The translations under genes were made by a program, and so were the position numbers. A DNA stretch of 33,732 nt from Bacteroidales bacterium UBA6117 (GTDB lineage: Bacteria > Bacteroidota > Bacteroidia > Bacteroidales > VadinHA17), in assembly GCA_002428385.1 (NCBI GenBank), contig DIWB01000005.1, positions 1-33,732 on the forward strand. The letters run 5' to 3'. Under the pieces are notes generated by a model. That model ran no database searches. It worked only from the letters and a program-made list of their open reading frames with translations, and was not told the DNA's origin. Shown one piece after another: positions 1 to 7,967 of this stretch; position 1 is the first letter of the stretch; each line of letters opens with the position of its first letter.

Positions 1-266
1 CAGAATAAATGAGAAATAGCCATTCCTCTACCTGCTATCCCAACAAATGCATATATCAATAGTGAAAATAAAATTAGAATAAATGTGAAAAAGATTTCTT
101 TGTGAAATTTACTGATAAATATATTTAATTTATGTGGAATTAGTAAGTATAGAAATGACAGCCCTAGAAGCAACTTTATTGTTCCAAATTCAAAAAATTG
201 AAATATAGGATTATAAATATATATATATAAAAATAATATTAAAATTAGATATTTTATTATTTTCAT
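1..266 (-). CDS. Partial polytopic membrane protein, candidate O-antigen polymerase (Wzy-like)
   Basis: The minus strand has an open frame from an ATG at 266 down to the window edge, 88 codons without a stop. It encodes MKIIKYLILILFLYIYIYNP, then two more hydrophobic stretches around residues 31-43 and 61-80. The product is therefore an inner-membrane protein whose C-terminal part lies outside the window. It begins 10 bases after the stop of the glycosyltransferase, so it is the next gene of the same operon. In polysaccharide loci a multi-span protein beside wzx and a glycosyltransferase is often the Wzy polymerase. That role is inferred from position only, because no family signature can be read in so short a piece. 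Base composition is very AT-rich, like the next four genes. Confidence 0.6.
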   Translation of the reverse strand, partial: MKIIKYLILILFLYIYIYNPIFQFFEFGTIKLLLGLSFLYLLIPHKLNIFISKFHKEIFFTFILILFSLLIYAFVGIAGRGMAISHLF

Positions 267-276
267 AGATTAAAGA

Positions 277-1182
277 TTACTTTAACAACATCAATTTGAT
301 ACTTTTGAAATAATAACCTGGTCTTTTGAATATAGCATGAAATATATTTTTCTTTTTTATAATCTGAAATTCTAACTCATTTTTAAGTTGTTCAATTTTT
401 TTTAGAATAATATTTTTATTAATACACATGGGATCTTCTAAGTAAAATTCGTATAATTTTAATTGTTCTTTTATAACATCCGTAATCTTGTTGGAAGTTT
501 TAAATGTCATTGAGTTCTTATCCAAATTTCTGACTCTATAAATTGACATTATTGAATTAAGATAAAAAATATTTCCTTTACTAATGGAAATTAAAGCTAA
601 TGTTTGATCACCACTATATATTTCTAAACTCCATTCAGGTAATGGTAAAATTGATTTTCTAAAGAGTATACTAGCAGTAGGAATAATCCATTTTTTTACA
701 ATTTCATCCAATGTTATCTGTTTAGATTTACTGAAGTTATTGAATAGTTCGGGATTACGACCATTATCATATAATTTAATTGCATTATGAAAACATAAAG
801 AATATGACGGATTATCTTCTAAAAAATCCACCTGTTTTTTCAATTTTAAAGAATCAATCCAATAATCATCACCTTCACATATTGCGATATAATCACCATT
901 CGCCTGGTTTAAAGACCATATAAAATTATTTATAACTCCCTTATTTTGTTTATGGTTTATATAGTTAATTGTGAAATTTGATGGAATATTTAAATTATTG
1001 AAATAATTCCTAATTAATTCGTCAGTACTATCTGGTGAATTATCATTAGAAATAATAAATTCAATATGTCCATCATATTTCTGCATCAAAACACCTTCAA
1101 TAGCCTGAATAATATAGTCTTCTTGACCATAAGTGATGGTAATAACACTTACTAATTCAATATTTAATTTCTTATTATTCAT
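277..1182 (-). CDS. GT2 family glycosyltransferase
   Basis: This 301-residue GT-A fold enzyme should transfer a sugar from a nucleotide-sugar onto a lipid-linked oligosaccharide at the cytoplasmic face of the inner membrane. The N-terminus VSVITITYGQEDYI (11-24) is the nucleotide-binding strand of family 2, followed by SNDNSPDSTDE (45-55) and the DXD-type metal site EGDDYW (103-108). There is no signal peptide. The C-terminal part is basic with no clear transmembrane helix. The gene overlaps the upstream acetyltransferase gene by 8 bases, which indicates translational coupling. Donor and acceptor cannot be told from the sequence. Hand counts give about 28% GC, far below the rest of the window. 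Confidence 0.85.
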   Translation of the reverse strand: MNNKKLNIELVSVITITYGQEDYIIQAIEGVLMQKYDGHIEFIISNDNSPDSTDELIRNYFNNLNIPSNFTINYINHKQNKGVINNFIWSLNQANGDYIAICEGDDYWIDSLKLKKQVDFLEDNPSYSLCFHNAIKLYDNGRNPELFNNFSKSKQITLDEIVKKWIIPTASILFRKSILPLPEWSLEIYSGDQTLALISISKGNIFYLNSIMSIYRVRNLDKNSMTFKTSNKITDVIKEQLKLYEFYLEDPMCINKNIILKKIEQLKNELEFQIIKKKNIFHAIFKRPGYYFKSIKLMLLK

Positions 1183-1717
1183 TTAATAATTTAATTAATT
1201 CTTTAGATCTGCTTTTAATTCTTTTAACTGGAATTCCTGCATAAATACCCCATTCATCAAGTGATTTATTGACTAACGATAAAGCTCCTATTACAGATCC
1301 TATATGAATTTTTAAATCAGGAAATACAATACTTCCAGCTCCGATCTGGACAAATCTTTCTAGTATAACCAGACCTCCTTTTACATTGGTTAGTTTTTTA
1401 TCAACCATTGGATTAATTAGATAATTCCCACTAAAATCATCCATGGCACTAAATATCAAACTATTCGGAGATAAACCAGAATAGTCTTCCATTATAACAC
1501 CATGTGAACCATATATTGCGGAATATGCTGAAATATGTATACAAGATCCCAAATTAATATTTCCTGATAATATACAGAAGTCATCAATTCTCACATTACT
1601 GCCAATTAAAATATTATGTGCTGAATATATACTTGCCTTTTTACTTATTAAAACGTTATTACCATAACTTTTTAATCCAATATCACTTAACTCATCTTCA
1701 GTATAAAAAGAATTCAT
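1175..1717 (-). CDS. Hexapeptide-repeat (LbH) acetyltransferase
   Basis: The 180-residue protein belongs to the left-handed beta-helix acyltransferases, which act as trimers with acetyl-CoA. Hexapeptide-type repeats run from about residue 30 (ILIGSNVRIDDFCILSG) to about 150 (IHIGSVIGALSLVNKSL), ending in the usual IYAGIPVKRIK tail. A loop around residues 93-113 interrupts the helix, as in maltose/galactoside-type acetyltransferases. Its start overlaps the DegT aminotransferase stop by 4 bases (ATGA). That coupling suggests it N-acetylates the amino sugar made by the aminotransferase, although O-acetylation of the glycan is equally possible. It is not a close look-alike of PglD or VioB, as far as can be judged by eye. 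Confidence 0.8.
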   Translation of the reverse strand: MNSFYTEDELSDIGLKSYGNNVLISKKASIYSAHNILIGSNVRIDDFCILSGNINLGSCIHISAYSAIYGSHGVIMEDYSGLSPNSLIFSAMDDFSGNYLINPMVDKKLTNVKGGLVILERFVQIGAGSIVFPDLKIHIGSVIGALSLVNKSLDEWGIYAGIPVKRIKSRSKELIKLLNE

Positions 1718-2826
1718 ACACTCAATATTAATTTTATGATTCTATTAACATCTTCTTTTTCGATTTCATGATGTAACGGCAAACATATAACATTATCTGC
1801 TTTTTCATTTGATACAGGTAAATTATCTTTTTTTGCAGATTCAAAACCCCTATATGTGCTGAATTCGCTAATTAAAGGGTAAAAATATCTACGTCCATAA
1901 ATATTTTCTTCTTTCATTTTCTCATAAAGTTCATCTCTACTCAAACCATATTCTTCTTTATTTACAAATATTGGGAAGTATGAATAGTTGTGTTTTACTT
2001 CCGGGATATCTTGCATGCATTTTATTCCAGGTATATTTTTTATTGCTTCCCTATATTGTATGGCAACCTGTTTTCTTTTAAATATAGCTGAATCAACATA
2101 TTTTAATTCCAAAAGTCCATAGGCAGATCTTATTTCATCAATCTTACCATTAATACCTGGTGCAACAATTGTCGTTTCACCGGCAAATCCAAAATTCTTA
2201 AGATAATCTATCCGTTGTTTTGTTTTCTCGTCATGACAAATCAATGCTCCACCTTCAATAGTATTATAAATTTTGGTAGCATGAAAACTAAGAGTACTCA
2301 TATCTCCTGCTCTAAGTATACTTTCGCCATTAACAGTTACACTAAATGCATGCGCTGCGTCATATATTACTTTTAATCCATATTTGTCAGCAATTTTCTG
2401 AATCTTTTCTGTATCACATGGATTCCCATAAACATGTACAGGCATGATTGCTGTTGTTCGTGATGTTATTGCTGCTTCTATTTTAGTCGGATTTATATTA
2501 CATGTGATTGGATCAATATCAACAAATACCGGTTTAATTCCGTTCCACCAGAGTGAATGTGTTGTTGCTACAAAGCTATAAGGTGTTGTTATTACTTCTC
2601 CTGTTATTCTTAATGCCTGTAGTGCTATCATTATAGGAATTGTGCCGTTTGTAAACAAACTGATATATTTAACACCTAAATATTCAGCAAGCGCTTTCTC
2701 CAACTCCTGGTGGTAAAAACCATTGTTTGTTATCCATTTTCTTTCCCAGATATCATCTAAATATTGAATAAACTCCTTTAAAGGCGGTAGTAATGGCGTC
2801 GTCACGACAATTTTTTTATTTTGCAT
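1714..2826 (-). CDS. DegT/DnrJ/EryC1 sugar aminotransferase, VioA-like
   Basis: This PLP-dependent nucleotide-sugar aminotransferase is 370 residues long, normal for the family. The PLP lysine is K185 in SFHATKIYNTIEGGA, the ring-contacting aspartate is D156 in YDAAHAF, and FTNGT (58-62) forms the phosphate pocket. From memory, the text around these sites resembles dTDP-4-amino-4,6-dideoxyglucose transaminases (VioA) more than the WbpE type at 7967-9103. RfbB, which makes the dTDP-4-keto-6-deoxyglucose substrate of such enzymes, is encoded two genes upstream. The assignment to that substrate is an inference. The gene overlaps wzx by 11 bases and the acetyltransferase by 4, so the three are co-translated. 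Confidence 0.82.
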   Translation of the reverse strand: MQNKKIVVTTPLLPPLKEFIQYLDDIWERKWITNNGFYHQELEKALAEYLGVKYISLFTNGTIPIMIALQALRITGEVITTPYSFVATTHSLWWNGIKPVFVDIDPITCNINPTKIEAAITSRTTAIMPVHVYGNPCDTEKIQKIADKYGLKVIYDAAHAFSVTVNGESILRAGDMSTLSFHATKIYNTIEGGALICHDEKTKQRIDYLKNFGFAGETTIVAPGINGKIDEIRSAYGLLELKYVDSAIFKRKQVAIQYREAIKNIPGIKCMQDIPEVKHNYSYFPIFVNKEEYGLSRDELYEKMKEENIYGRRYFYPLISEFSTYRGFESAKKDNLPVSNEKADNVICLPLHHEIEKEDVNRIIKLILSV

Positions 2827-4279
2827 ATTTTGATCTTAAATAATTTATCTGTTCAAGAAAAATTGATTTTATGTAAAAGTAATCTTTGTGTTTGAAAAGT
2901 TCACCTATTGTAATAACAAATATAACTCCTAAGAATACCTGTATAATCAAATTCCACAATTGTGTGAAAGGTAGTATTAGGCCTAGTAGATAAACTGTAA
3001 TTGCCATACTCAGAGCTAAAAAAAATGAAGGTAAAATATCTAATACCTGTTCTTTAGTTGAATAATTTACAAATTTTCCGCTCCAACGACTATTTAAAAA
3101 GTAAGCAATTAGATCATTAATTATCATACTCAAAATCATTGCTTCTATGCTCCAATAAATACCTATTATGATTATAGGGATTGCAAGTAATTTTTTAATA
3201 ATCTCGAGTCTGAGAAAGAGATCTGATCTGCCTGCAACCTGAAGCATATTAAGATTTAGTGCATGCAATGGATACATCATTCCAACAAAACATAACAGTT
3301 GTAGATAAATTATTGATGGTCTCCATTTTCCACCAATTAGAGTAATTATTAGTGGTTCTGCAACAACTGCCATGCCAAACATAAGCACAAATGTGATGTA
3401 CATTGTACTTCGTATTAACCTTTGATAATTTATTTTTAATCGAGACTTATCATCCTGAATAGTAGAAAGCACAGGGTAACTAACCCTACTTATTACGGTA
3501 TTTAATCCTTGGGAGGGGATTCTTTTAAAATCATCTGCTTTTGTATAATATCCTAAAGCTTGTGCTGAAAAGAATTTTCCTATTATAAGATAATATATAT
3601 TTTGATAAATTGTATCAATTAACCCACTAATCAATAATTTACTCCCAAATCCAAAGAGTTCTTTGAAAGAGACCCAACTAAATGTAAGTTTTGGACGCCA
3701 GTTATTCCATATCCAAAGGAAGATTGAATTTATTAATTGTCTGATAAGCCGTTGAAATACCAAACTCCATATTCCATATCCATTGGAAGCCATAATTATG
3801 GCAATAATACCTGAAACTGTTGAAGATATTATTGAAATTTTAGCCTGTAATCTGAAATTAATACTCTTAGTGAGTATAGTTCGCTGGATAATAGATATTG
3901 AATCAATTATCAATACCAATGCCGTCACTCTAATTATTGGCAATAACTCCTGTTCTTCAAAAAAAAATGATATTGCTGGTGCAGATGAATATAGAATTCC
4001 AAAAAATAAAAAACCAAATATCAGGTTGAAATAAAAAACTGTTGAGAAGTCGGTATTTGAACAATTTTGCTTTCTTATAAGTGCATTACTAAATCCGCTA
4101 TTTATAAACGATTCGGAAATTGCAATAAAAACAGTAATCATTCCTATTAACCCGAATTCCCTTGGAGATAGTAATCGTGCTAAAATTATACCGACTATAA
4201 AAGAGATTCCCAGATTCCCCATCTGGTCAATGAAACTCCAACTAAGTCCATTAACGGTTTTTTGCTTTAAGGACGACAT
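2816..4279 (-). CDS. wzx: Wzx-type flippase (polysaccharide biosynthesis/MOP family)
   Basis: This 487-residue protein should flip undecaprenyl-linked repeat units across the inner membrane. The N-terminus KQKTVNGLSWSFIDQMGNLG is typical of the polysaccharide_synt branch of the MOP exporters. About a dozen hydrophobic segments follow, the first four before residue 180. The conserved loop GYYTKADDFKRIPSQGL near residues 243-259 also fits this branch. The start lies 5 bases after the rfbB stop, and the end overlaps the aminotransferase gene by 11 bases. A run of nine T on the coding strand (3959-3967) encodes three phenylalanines and could be prone to slippage. The gene is AT-rich (27-33% GC in sampled lines). 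Transport of a different lipid-linked glycan cannot be excluded. Confidence 0.87.
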   Translation of the reverse strand: MSSLKQKTVNGLSWSFIDQMGNLGISFIVGIILARLLSPREFGLIGMITVFIAISESFINSGFSNALIRKQNCSNTDFSTVFYFNLIFGFLFFGILYSSAPAISFFFEEQELLPIIRVTALVLIIDSISIIQRTILTKSINFRLQAKISIISSTVSGIIAIIMASNGYGIWSLVFQRLIRQLINSIFLWIWNNWRPKLTFSWVSFKELFGFGSKLLISGLIDTIYQNIYYLIIGKFFSAQALGYYTKADDFKRIPSQGLNTVISRVSYPVLSTIQDDKSRLKINYQRLIRSTMYITFVLMFGMAVVAEPLIITLIGGKWRPSIIYLQLLCFVGMMYPLHALNLNMLQVAGRSDLFLRLEIIKKLLAIPIIIIGIYWSIEAMILSMIINDLIAYFLNSRWSGKFVNYSTKEQVLDILPSFFLALSMAITVYLLGLILPFTQLWNLIIQVFLGVIFVITIGELFKHKDYFYIKSIFLEQINYLRSKYAK

Positions 4280-4284
4280 CTAAT

Positions 4285-5346
4285 TTATCTATCTGCGTAC
4301 ATTTCCACATAATACTTCTCATACTCGCCACTTGTCACATTATCCAACCACTCTTGGTTTTTTATATACCATTTTACTGTTTTTTCAATTCCTTCCTCAA
4401 ACTGTAGCGAAGGTTCCCAATCCAGTTCATTCTTGATCTTGGTGGCATCGATGGCGTAACGCAAATCATGTCCTGCACGATCTGTTACATAGGTAATCAG
4501 TCTATCCGAATTTCCTTCTGGATTACCCAGCTGTTTGTCCACTGTTTTAATGATCATCTTGATTAAATCGATATTCTTCCACTCATTAAATCCCCCGATG
4601 TTGTAGGTGTCTCCAACTTTTCCCTGATGAAATATCAAATCAATAGCTCGGGCATGATCCTCTACATAAAGCCAGTCGCGCACATTTTCTCCCCTGCCGT
4701 AAACCGGTATGGGACGGTTGTTCCTTATGTTGTTTATTACAAGCGGGATCAGTTTTTCAGGGAACTGGTTGGGGCCGTAGTTGTTTGAGCAGTTTGAAAT
4801 AACAACCGGCAGGCCGAAGGTGTGACCGTAAGCCCTTACCATATGGTCGGAACCGGCTTTTGATGCAGAATACGGGCTTTTTGGATCGTAGGAGGTCTTT
4901 TCTGTGAACAGCCCCTCGCCGCCAAGCGATCCGTATACTTCATCGGTTGAAATATGGTAGAACAGTCTTCCTTCAGTCCTGTCCTTCCATGAGGCCAGCG
5001 TCGCGTTAAGGAGATTGACTGTCCCCACAATGTTTGTGAAGACAAAATCGTCGGGAGCGGTGATCGACCTGTCGACATGCGATTCGGCGGCAAGGTGGAT
5101 GACACCGTTAAAATCATACTTTTGAAAGAGTTCCAGAACCGCCTGCTTGTTAACGATGTCAATCCTTTCGAAGACATAATTTTTGCAATTCTCGATATCG
5201 GTCAGATTCTCGAGGTTGCCTGCATAGGTGAGCTTATCGGCATTGACAATCCGGTATCCGGGATATTCCCTTACAAACCGCCTTACAACATGTGAGCCTA
5301 TGAATCCTGCTCCTCCGGTAATCAGAAGTGTCTTTGATGCTTCCAT
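4285..5346 (-). CDS. rfbB: dTDP-glucose 4,6-dehydratase
   Basis: RfbB/RmlB converts dTDP-glucose to dTDP-4-keto-6-deoxyglucose, the branch point for many deoxy and amino sugars. The 353 residues carry the Rossmann motif GGAGFIG (11-17), the catalytic T-D-E in STDEVYG (T134, D135, E136) and the YxxxK pair Y159/K163 in YSASK. Length is normal. The partner genes rfbA, rfbC and rfbD are not in the window, so dTDP-rhamnose synthesis is not supported here and an amino-deoxy sugar is more likely. Composition changes within the gene: the 3' third counts 35-48% GC per 60-base line, while lines in the 5' half reach 57-58%. Only 1 base separates it from galE. Confidence 0.95.
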   Translation of the reverse strand: MEASKTLLITGGAGFIGSHVVRRFVREYPGYRIVNADKLTYAGNLENLTDIENCKNYVFERIDIVNKQAVLELFQKYDFNGVIHLAAESHVDRSITAPDDFVFTNIVGTVNLLNATLASWKDRTEGRLFYHISTDEVYGSLGGEGLFTEKTSYDPKSPYSASKAGSDHMVRAYGHTFGLPVVISNCSNNYGPNQFPEKLIPLVINNIRNNRPIPVYGRGENVRDWLYVEDHARAIDLIFHQGKVGDTYNIGGFNEWKNIDLIKMIIKTVDKQLGNPEGNSDRLITYVTDRAGHDLRYAIDATKIKNELDWEPSLQFEEGIEKTVKWYIKNQEWLDNVTSGEYEKYYVEMYADR

Positions 5347-5347
5347 A

Positions 5348-6379
5348 TTATTGGTTTTTTCTGATGGCTTTCTCCCATTCCCAGGCAGTTCTCATAGCTT
5401 CATCAAGGGTGCTTTTGGTCTTCCACCCGAGTTCCCTGTTTGCAAGCGACGGGTCTGCCCATATCTTCTCGATGTCGCCTTCCCTTCTTCCTGTGATCTT
5501 ATAGTTAAGACTGAGGCCTGAAACACGCTCAAACGATTCAATGGCCTCAAGCACCGAAACACCCTTGCCGGTGCCCAGGTTGAATACCTCATAGGCGGCC
5601 TTGTTCTTTTTCTCAAGAAGCCTCTTAACTGCAGTTACATGAGCTTTAGCAAGGTCGACTACGTGCAGGTAATCCCTTACGCATGACCCATCGGGTGTAT
5701 CGTAATCGTTGCCGAAAACCTTCAGTTCCTTCCTTAACCCGTAGGCGGTCTGGGTTATGAAGGGCACCAGATTCTCCGGAACACCCCTGGGAAGTTCACC
5801 GATAAGGGCTGAAGGATGGGCTCCTATAGGGTTGAAATACCTGAGCGAAATTGCGTTGAGGTTTTCACTTGCCCCCACAGTGTCGCGTATGATCTCTTCT
5901 CCGATCTGCTTTGTATTCCCATAGGGCGAGGTTGCAGGCTTCACGGCAGCATCCTCGGCCACCGGAAGCTTGTCGGGCTGTCCGTAAACCGTGCATGATG
6001 ACGAGAAAACGAAATTCGGAATTCCTCCTTTCCTCATGACATCCAGCAGGTTCATGAGCGACACCAGATTGTTGCGGTAGTATTCAAGAGGCTTATGAAC
6101 CGATTCGCCTACAGCCTTGTATGCTGCAAAATGTATTATGCCCGATATATCATTGTGATCAGGGAAATAATCTTCCAGCTTTTCACGGTCGGTGAGATCA
6201 AACACCGCAAGCGAGGGCCTTACGCCCGTAATTGCTTCAATGCGGTCGACAACCTCTGCTTCCGAATTATAAAGGTTGTCGATTATGGCAACTTCAAAGC
6301 CTTCTCCTATAAGTTCAACAGTAGTGTGGGAACCAATATAGCCGGTTCCCCCGGTAACAAGTATAAGGTTTTTCTTCAT
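5348..6379 (-). CDS. galE: UDP-glucose 4-epimerase
   Basis: GalE interconverts UDP-glucose and UDP-galactose, and often the N-acetylated forms, using tightly bound NAD. The 343-residue protein has GGTGYIG (10-16), the catalytic serine/threonine stretch FSSSCTVYG (125-133) and Y153/K157 in YGNTK. It also has the GalE-specific LRYFNPIGAHPS segment, which separates it from other extended SDRs. It lies between wlbA (17-base gap) and rfbB (1-base gap) in the polysaccharide operon. It therefore probably supplies UDP-galactose or UDP-GalNAc for the glycan, although GalE also serves general galactose metabolism. Composition is that of the chromosomal background. Confidence 0.95.
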   Translation of the reverse strand: MKKNLILVTGGTGYIGSHTTVELIGEGFEVAIIDNLYNSEAEVVDRIEAITGVRPSLAVFDLTDREKLEDYFPDHNDISGIIHFAAYKAVGESVHKPLEYYRNNLVSLMNLLDVMRKGGIPNFVFSSSCTVYGQPDKLPVAEDAAVKPATSPYGNTKQIGEEIIRDTVGASENLNAISLRYFNPIGAHPSALIGELPRGVPENLVPFITQTAYGLRKELKVFGNDYDTPDGSCVRDYLHVVDLAKAHVTAVKRLLEKKNKAAYEVFNLGTGKGVSVLEAIESFERVSGLSLNYKITGRREGDIEKIWADPSLANRELGWKTKSTLDEAMRTAWEWEKAIRKNQ

Positions 6380-6396
6380 GATCTGTTATGAATGAG

Positions 6397-7359
6397 TTAT
6401 CTTTTGTCAGCATATTTGAGCATCGGGTGATAGTCGCCGACAAATCCGACCGGATTGGAGTTTCTTATTGTAAAGGCTGTTATCACCGACTGCTTCGCAT
6501 CGTTGAGCCCGAATCCCTTTCCGGCCAGTATTTCATTGTACGAGGTGGTATGAAGTTCTCCGAAACCTTCGCTGAACTCAATCTCCTCTCCCTCAACTGT
6601 AATCGACCTGTAAGTTCTTTTACCCGCTTCCCGGGCTGATGCGGGAAGGTCGTCAGCATCGATGCTGAGAAACCATCTTACCCTGGCATTCTCAAGTTCA
6701 AGATAACCGCCGGCTTTGTTGGGCTGCGACAAATGAACAATGTTTTTTGTTGTGTCGCCAAAGATCCATCCCAGCATGTCGAAAAAATGGATGCCGATGT
6801 TGGTAGCTACGCCTCCCGACTTCTGAATATCACCTTTCCACGATATATAATACCAGTTACCCCTGCTTGTTATATAAGTGAGATCAATATCATAAACCTT
6901 GTTCTTCGGACCTTTACTGATCTTTTCCTTCAGAGCGATTATCGCAGGATGAAGCCGAAGCTGAAGTATTGTATATATCTTCCGGCCTGTTTCATTTTCA
7001 ATTTCCTGAAGGGCCTCAACGTTCCACGGGTTGAGTACAATCGGCTTTTCGCAGATAGCTTCGGTCTGATGCCTCAGTGCAAACCTGATATGCGAATCGT
7101 GAAGGTAGTTGGGCGAACAGATGCTCACATAATCGATCTTCGTTCCCATTCTCTTCAGTTTGTCGAAGTGCCTGTCGAACCTTTCAAACTCAACGAAGAA
7201 GTCACCGTGGGGGAAATAACCGTCAAGCAAACCTACGGAGTCAAACTTGTCGAGGCTGGCGAGAAGATTATTCCCGGTGTCCTTGATCGCTTTCAGGTGG
7301 CGCACTGCAATATACCCCGCCACACCTATCAGACCGAAATTCTTCGGATTGGATTCCAT
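6397..7359 (-). CDS. wlbA: UDP-N-acetylglucosaminuronate 3-dehydrogenase (WlbA/WbpB-like, Gfo/Idh/MocA)
   Basis: WlbA/WbpB enzymes oxidise the C3 hydroxyl of UDP-GlcNAcA with NAD, giving the 3-keto sugar that the next enzyme aminates. The 320-residue protein starts with a nucleotide-binding strand, NFGLIGVAGYIAVRHLKAI (7-25), whose Gly-rich turn is GVAGYIA, characteristic of the WlbA branch. CEKPIVLNPWN (103-113) carries the EKP motif of Gfo/Idh enzymes, and GVATNIGIHFFDMLGWIFG supplies the catalytic histidine region. The next genes upstream encode the acetyltransferase and aminotransferase of the same pathway, which strongly supports the assignment. A UDP-GlcNAc 6-dehydrogenase (WbpA) must be encoded elsewhere. 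Confidence 0.9.
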   Translation of the reverse strand: MESNPKNFGLIGVAGYIAVRHLKAIKDTGNNLLASLDKFDSVGLLDGYFPHGDFFVEFERFDRHFDKLKRMGTKIDYVSICSPNYLHDSHIRFALRHQTEAICEKPIVLNPWNVEALQEIENETGRKIYTILQLRLHPAIIALKEKISKGPKNKVYDIDLTYITSRGNWYYISWKGDIQKSGGVATNIGIHFFDMLGWIFGDTTKNIVHLSQPNKAGGYLELENARVRWFLSIDADDLPASAREAGKRTYRSITVEGEEIEFSEGFGELHTTSYNEILAGKGFGLNDAKQSVITAFTIRNSNPVGFVGDYHPMLKYADKR

Positions 7360-7385
7360 AATATCTTAATTAACAATAAATTTTA

Positions 7386-7967
7386 TCAATCAGTAAGTTT
7401 GCTGACATTTCCATCCTTCAACGCATACTTCTCACCGCTTTCAGGGCAGGTTGCATGGCCGCCGGCGTCGAATTGAAGCTTGTGGCCGTATTCGCTCATC
7501 CATCCTGTCTGTCGTGCCGGGTTACCCACAACCAGGGCGTAGGGCTTCACATCCCTGGTCACCACCGCTCCGGCCCCGATAAAGGCAAACCTGCCTATCC
7601 TGTGGCCGCATACTATGGTTGAGTTGGCCCCGATTGTGGCTCCTTTCTCCACTATGGTTTCTGCATATTGATCCTTCCTGTTGACCGCGCTTCTGGGATT
7701 CGTTACATTGGTGAATACCATCGACGGCCCCAGAAAAACATCATCTTCACAGATAACGCCCGTGTAAACCGATACATTGTTCTGGACCTTTACGTTGCGC
7801 CCGAGCCTTACTCCCGGGGAAATAACCACATTCTGTCCTATATTGCAGTGAGCACCTATCTCCGAGCCTGTCATGATATGGCTGAAATGCCATATTTTAG
7901 TTCCTTTTCCAATGCGCACCCCATCGTCAACGACAGCCGTTTCATGGGCGAAATATTCCTTTTCCAT
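7386..7967 (-). CDS. wbpD: UDP-GlcNAc(3NH2)A N-acetyltransferase (WbpD/WlbB-like)
   Basis: The 193-residue left-handed beta-helix protein should acetylate the 3-amino group of UDP-2-acetamido-3-amino-2,3-dideoxyglucuronate with acetyl-CoA. The opening YFAHETAVVDDGVRIGKGTKIWHFSHI is diagnostic of the WbpD/WlbB group. Hexapeptide repeats continue to about residue 150 and end in YALVVGNPARQTGWM. The C-terminal tail CPESGEKYALKDG, with a single cysteine, resembles the tail of this subgroup. The gene joins wbpE through a one-base stop-start overlap (TAATG), so translation is coupled. The acetylated product is normally UDP-GlcNAc(3NAc)A, which WbpI-type epimerases can convert to the manno form. Confidence 0.92.
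   Translation of the reverse strand: MEKEYFAHETAVVDDGVRIGKGTKIWHFSHIMTGSEIGAHCNIGQNVVISPGVRLGRNVKVQNNVSVYTGVICEDDVFLGPSMVFTNVTNPRSAVNRKDQYAETIVEKGATIGANSTIVCGHRIGRFAFIGAGAVVTRDVKPYALVVGNPARQTGWMSEYGHKLQFDAGGHATCPESGEKYALKDGNVSKLTD

Noticed and set aside
1..4279. Low-GC segment considered as a genomic island with mobility genes
   Set aside because: No integrase, transposase, tRNA or flanking repeat is present. The segment is a polysaccharide cassette and homologous exchange explains it better.
6733..7476. 247-codon plus-strand frame over the wlbA-type gene
   Set aside because: It is antisense to a gene with clear Gfo/Idh motifs and spans into wbpD. It has no signal or domain of its own.
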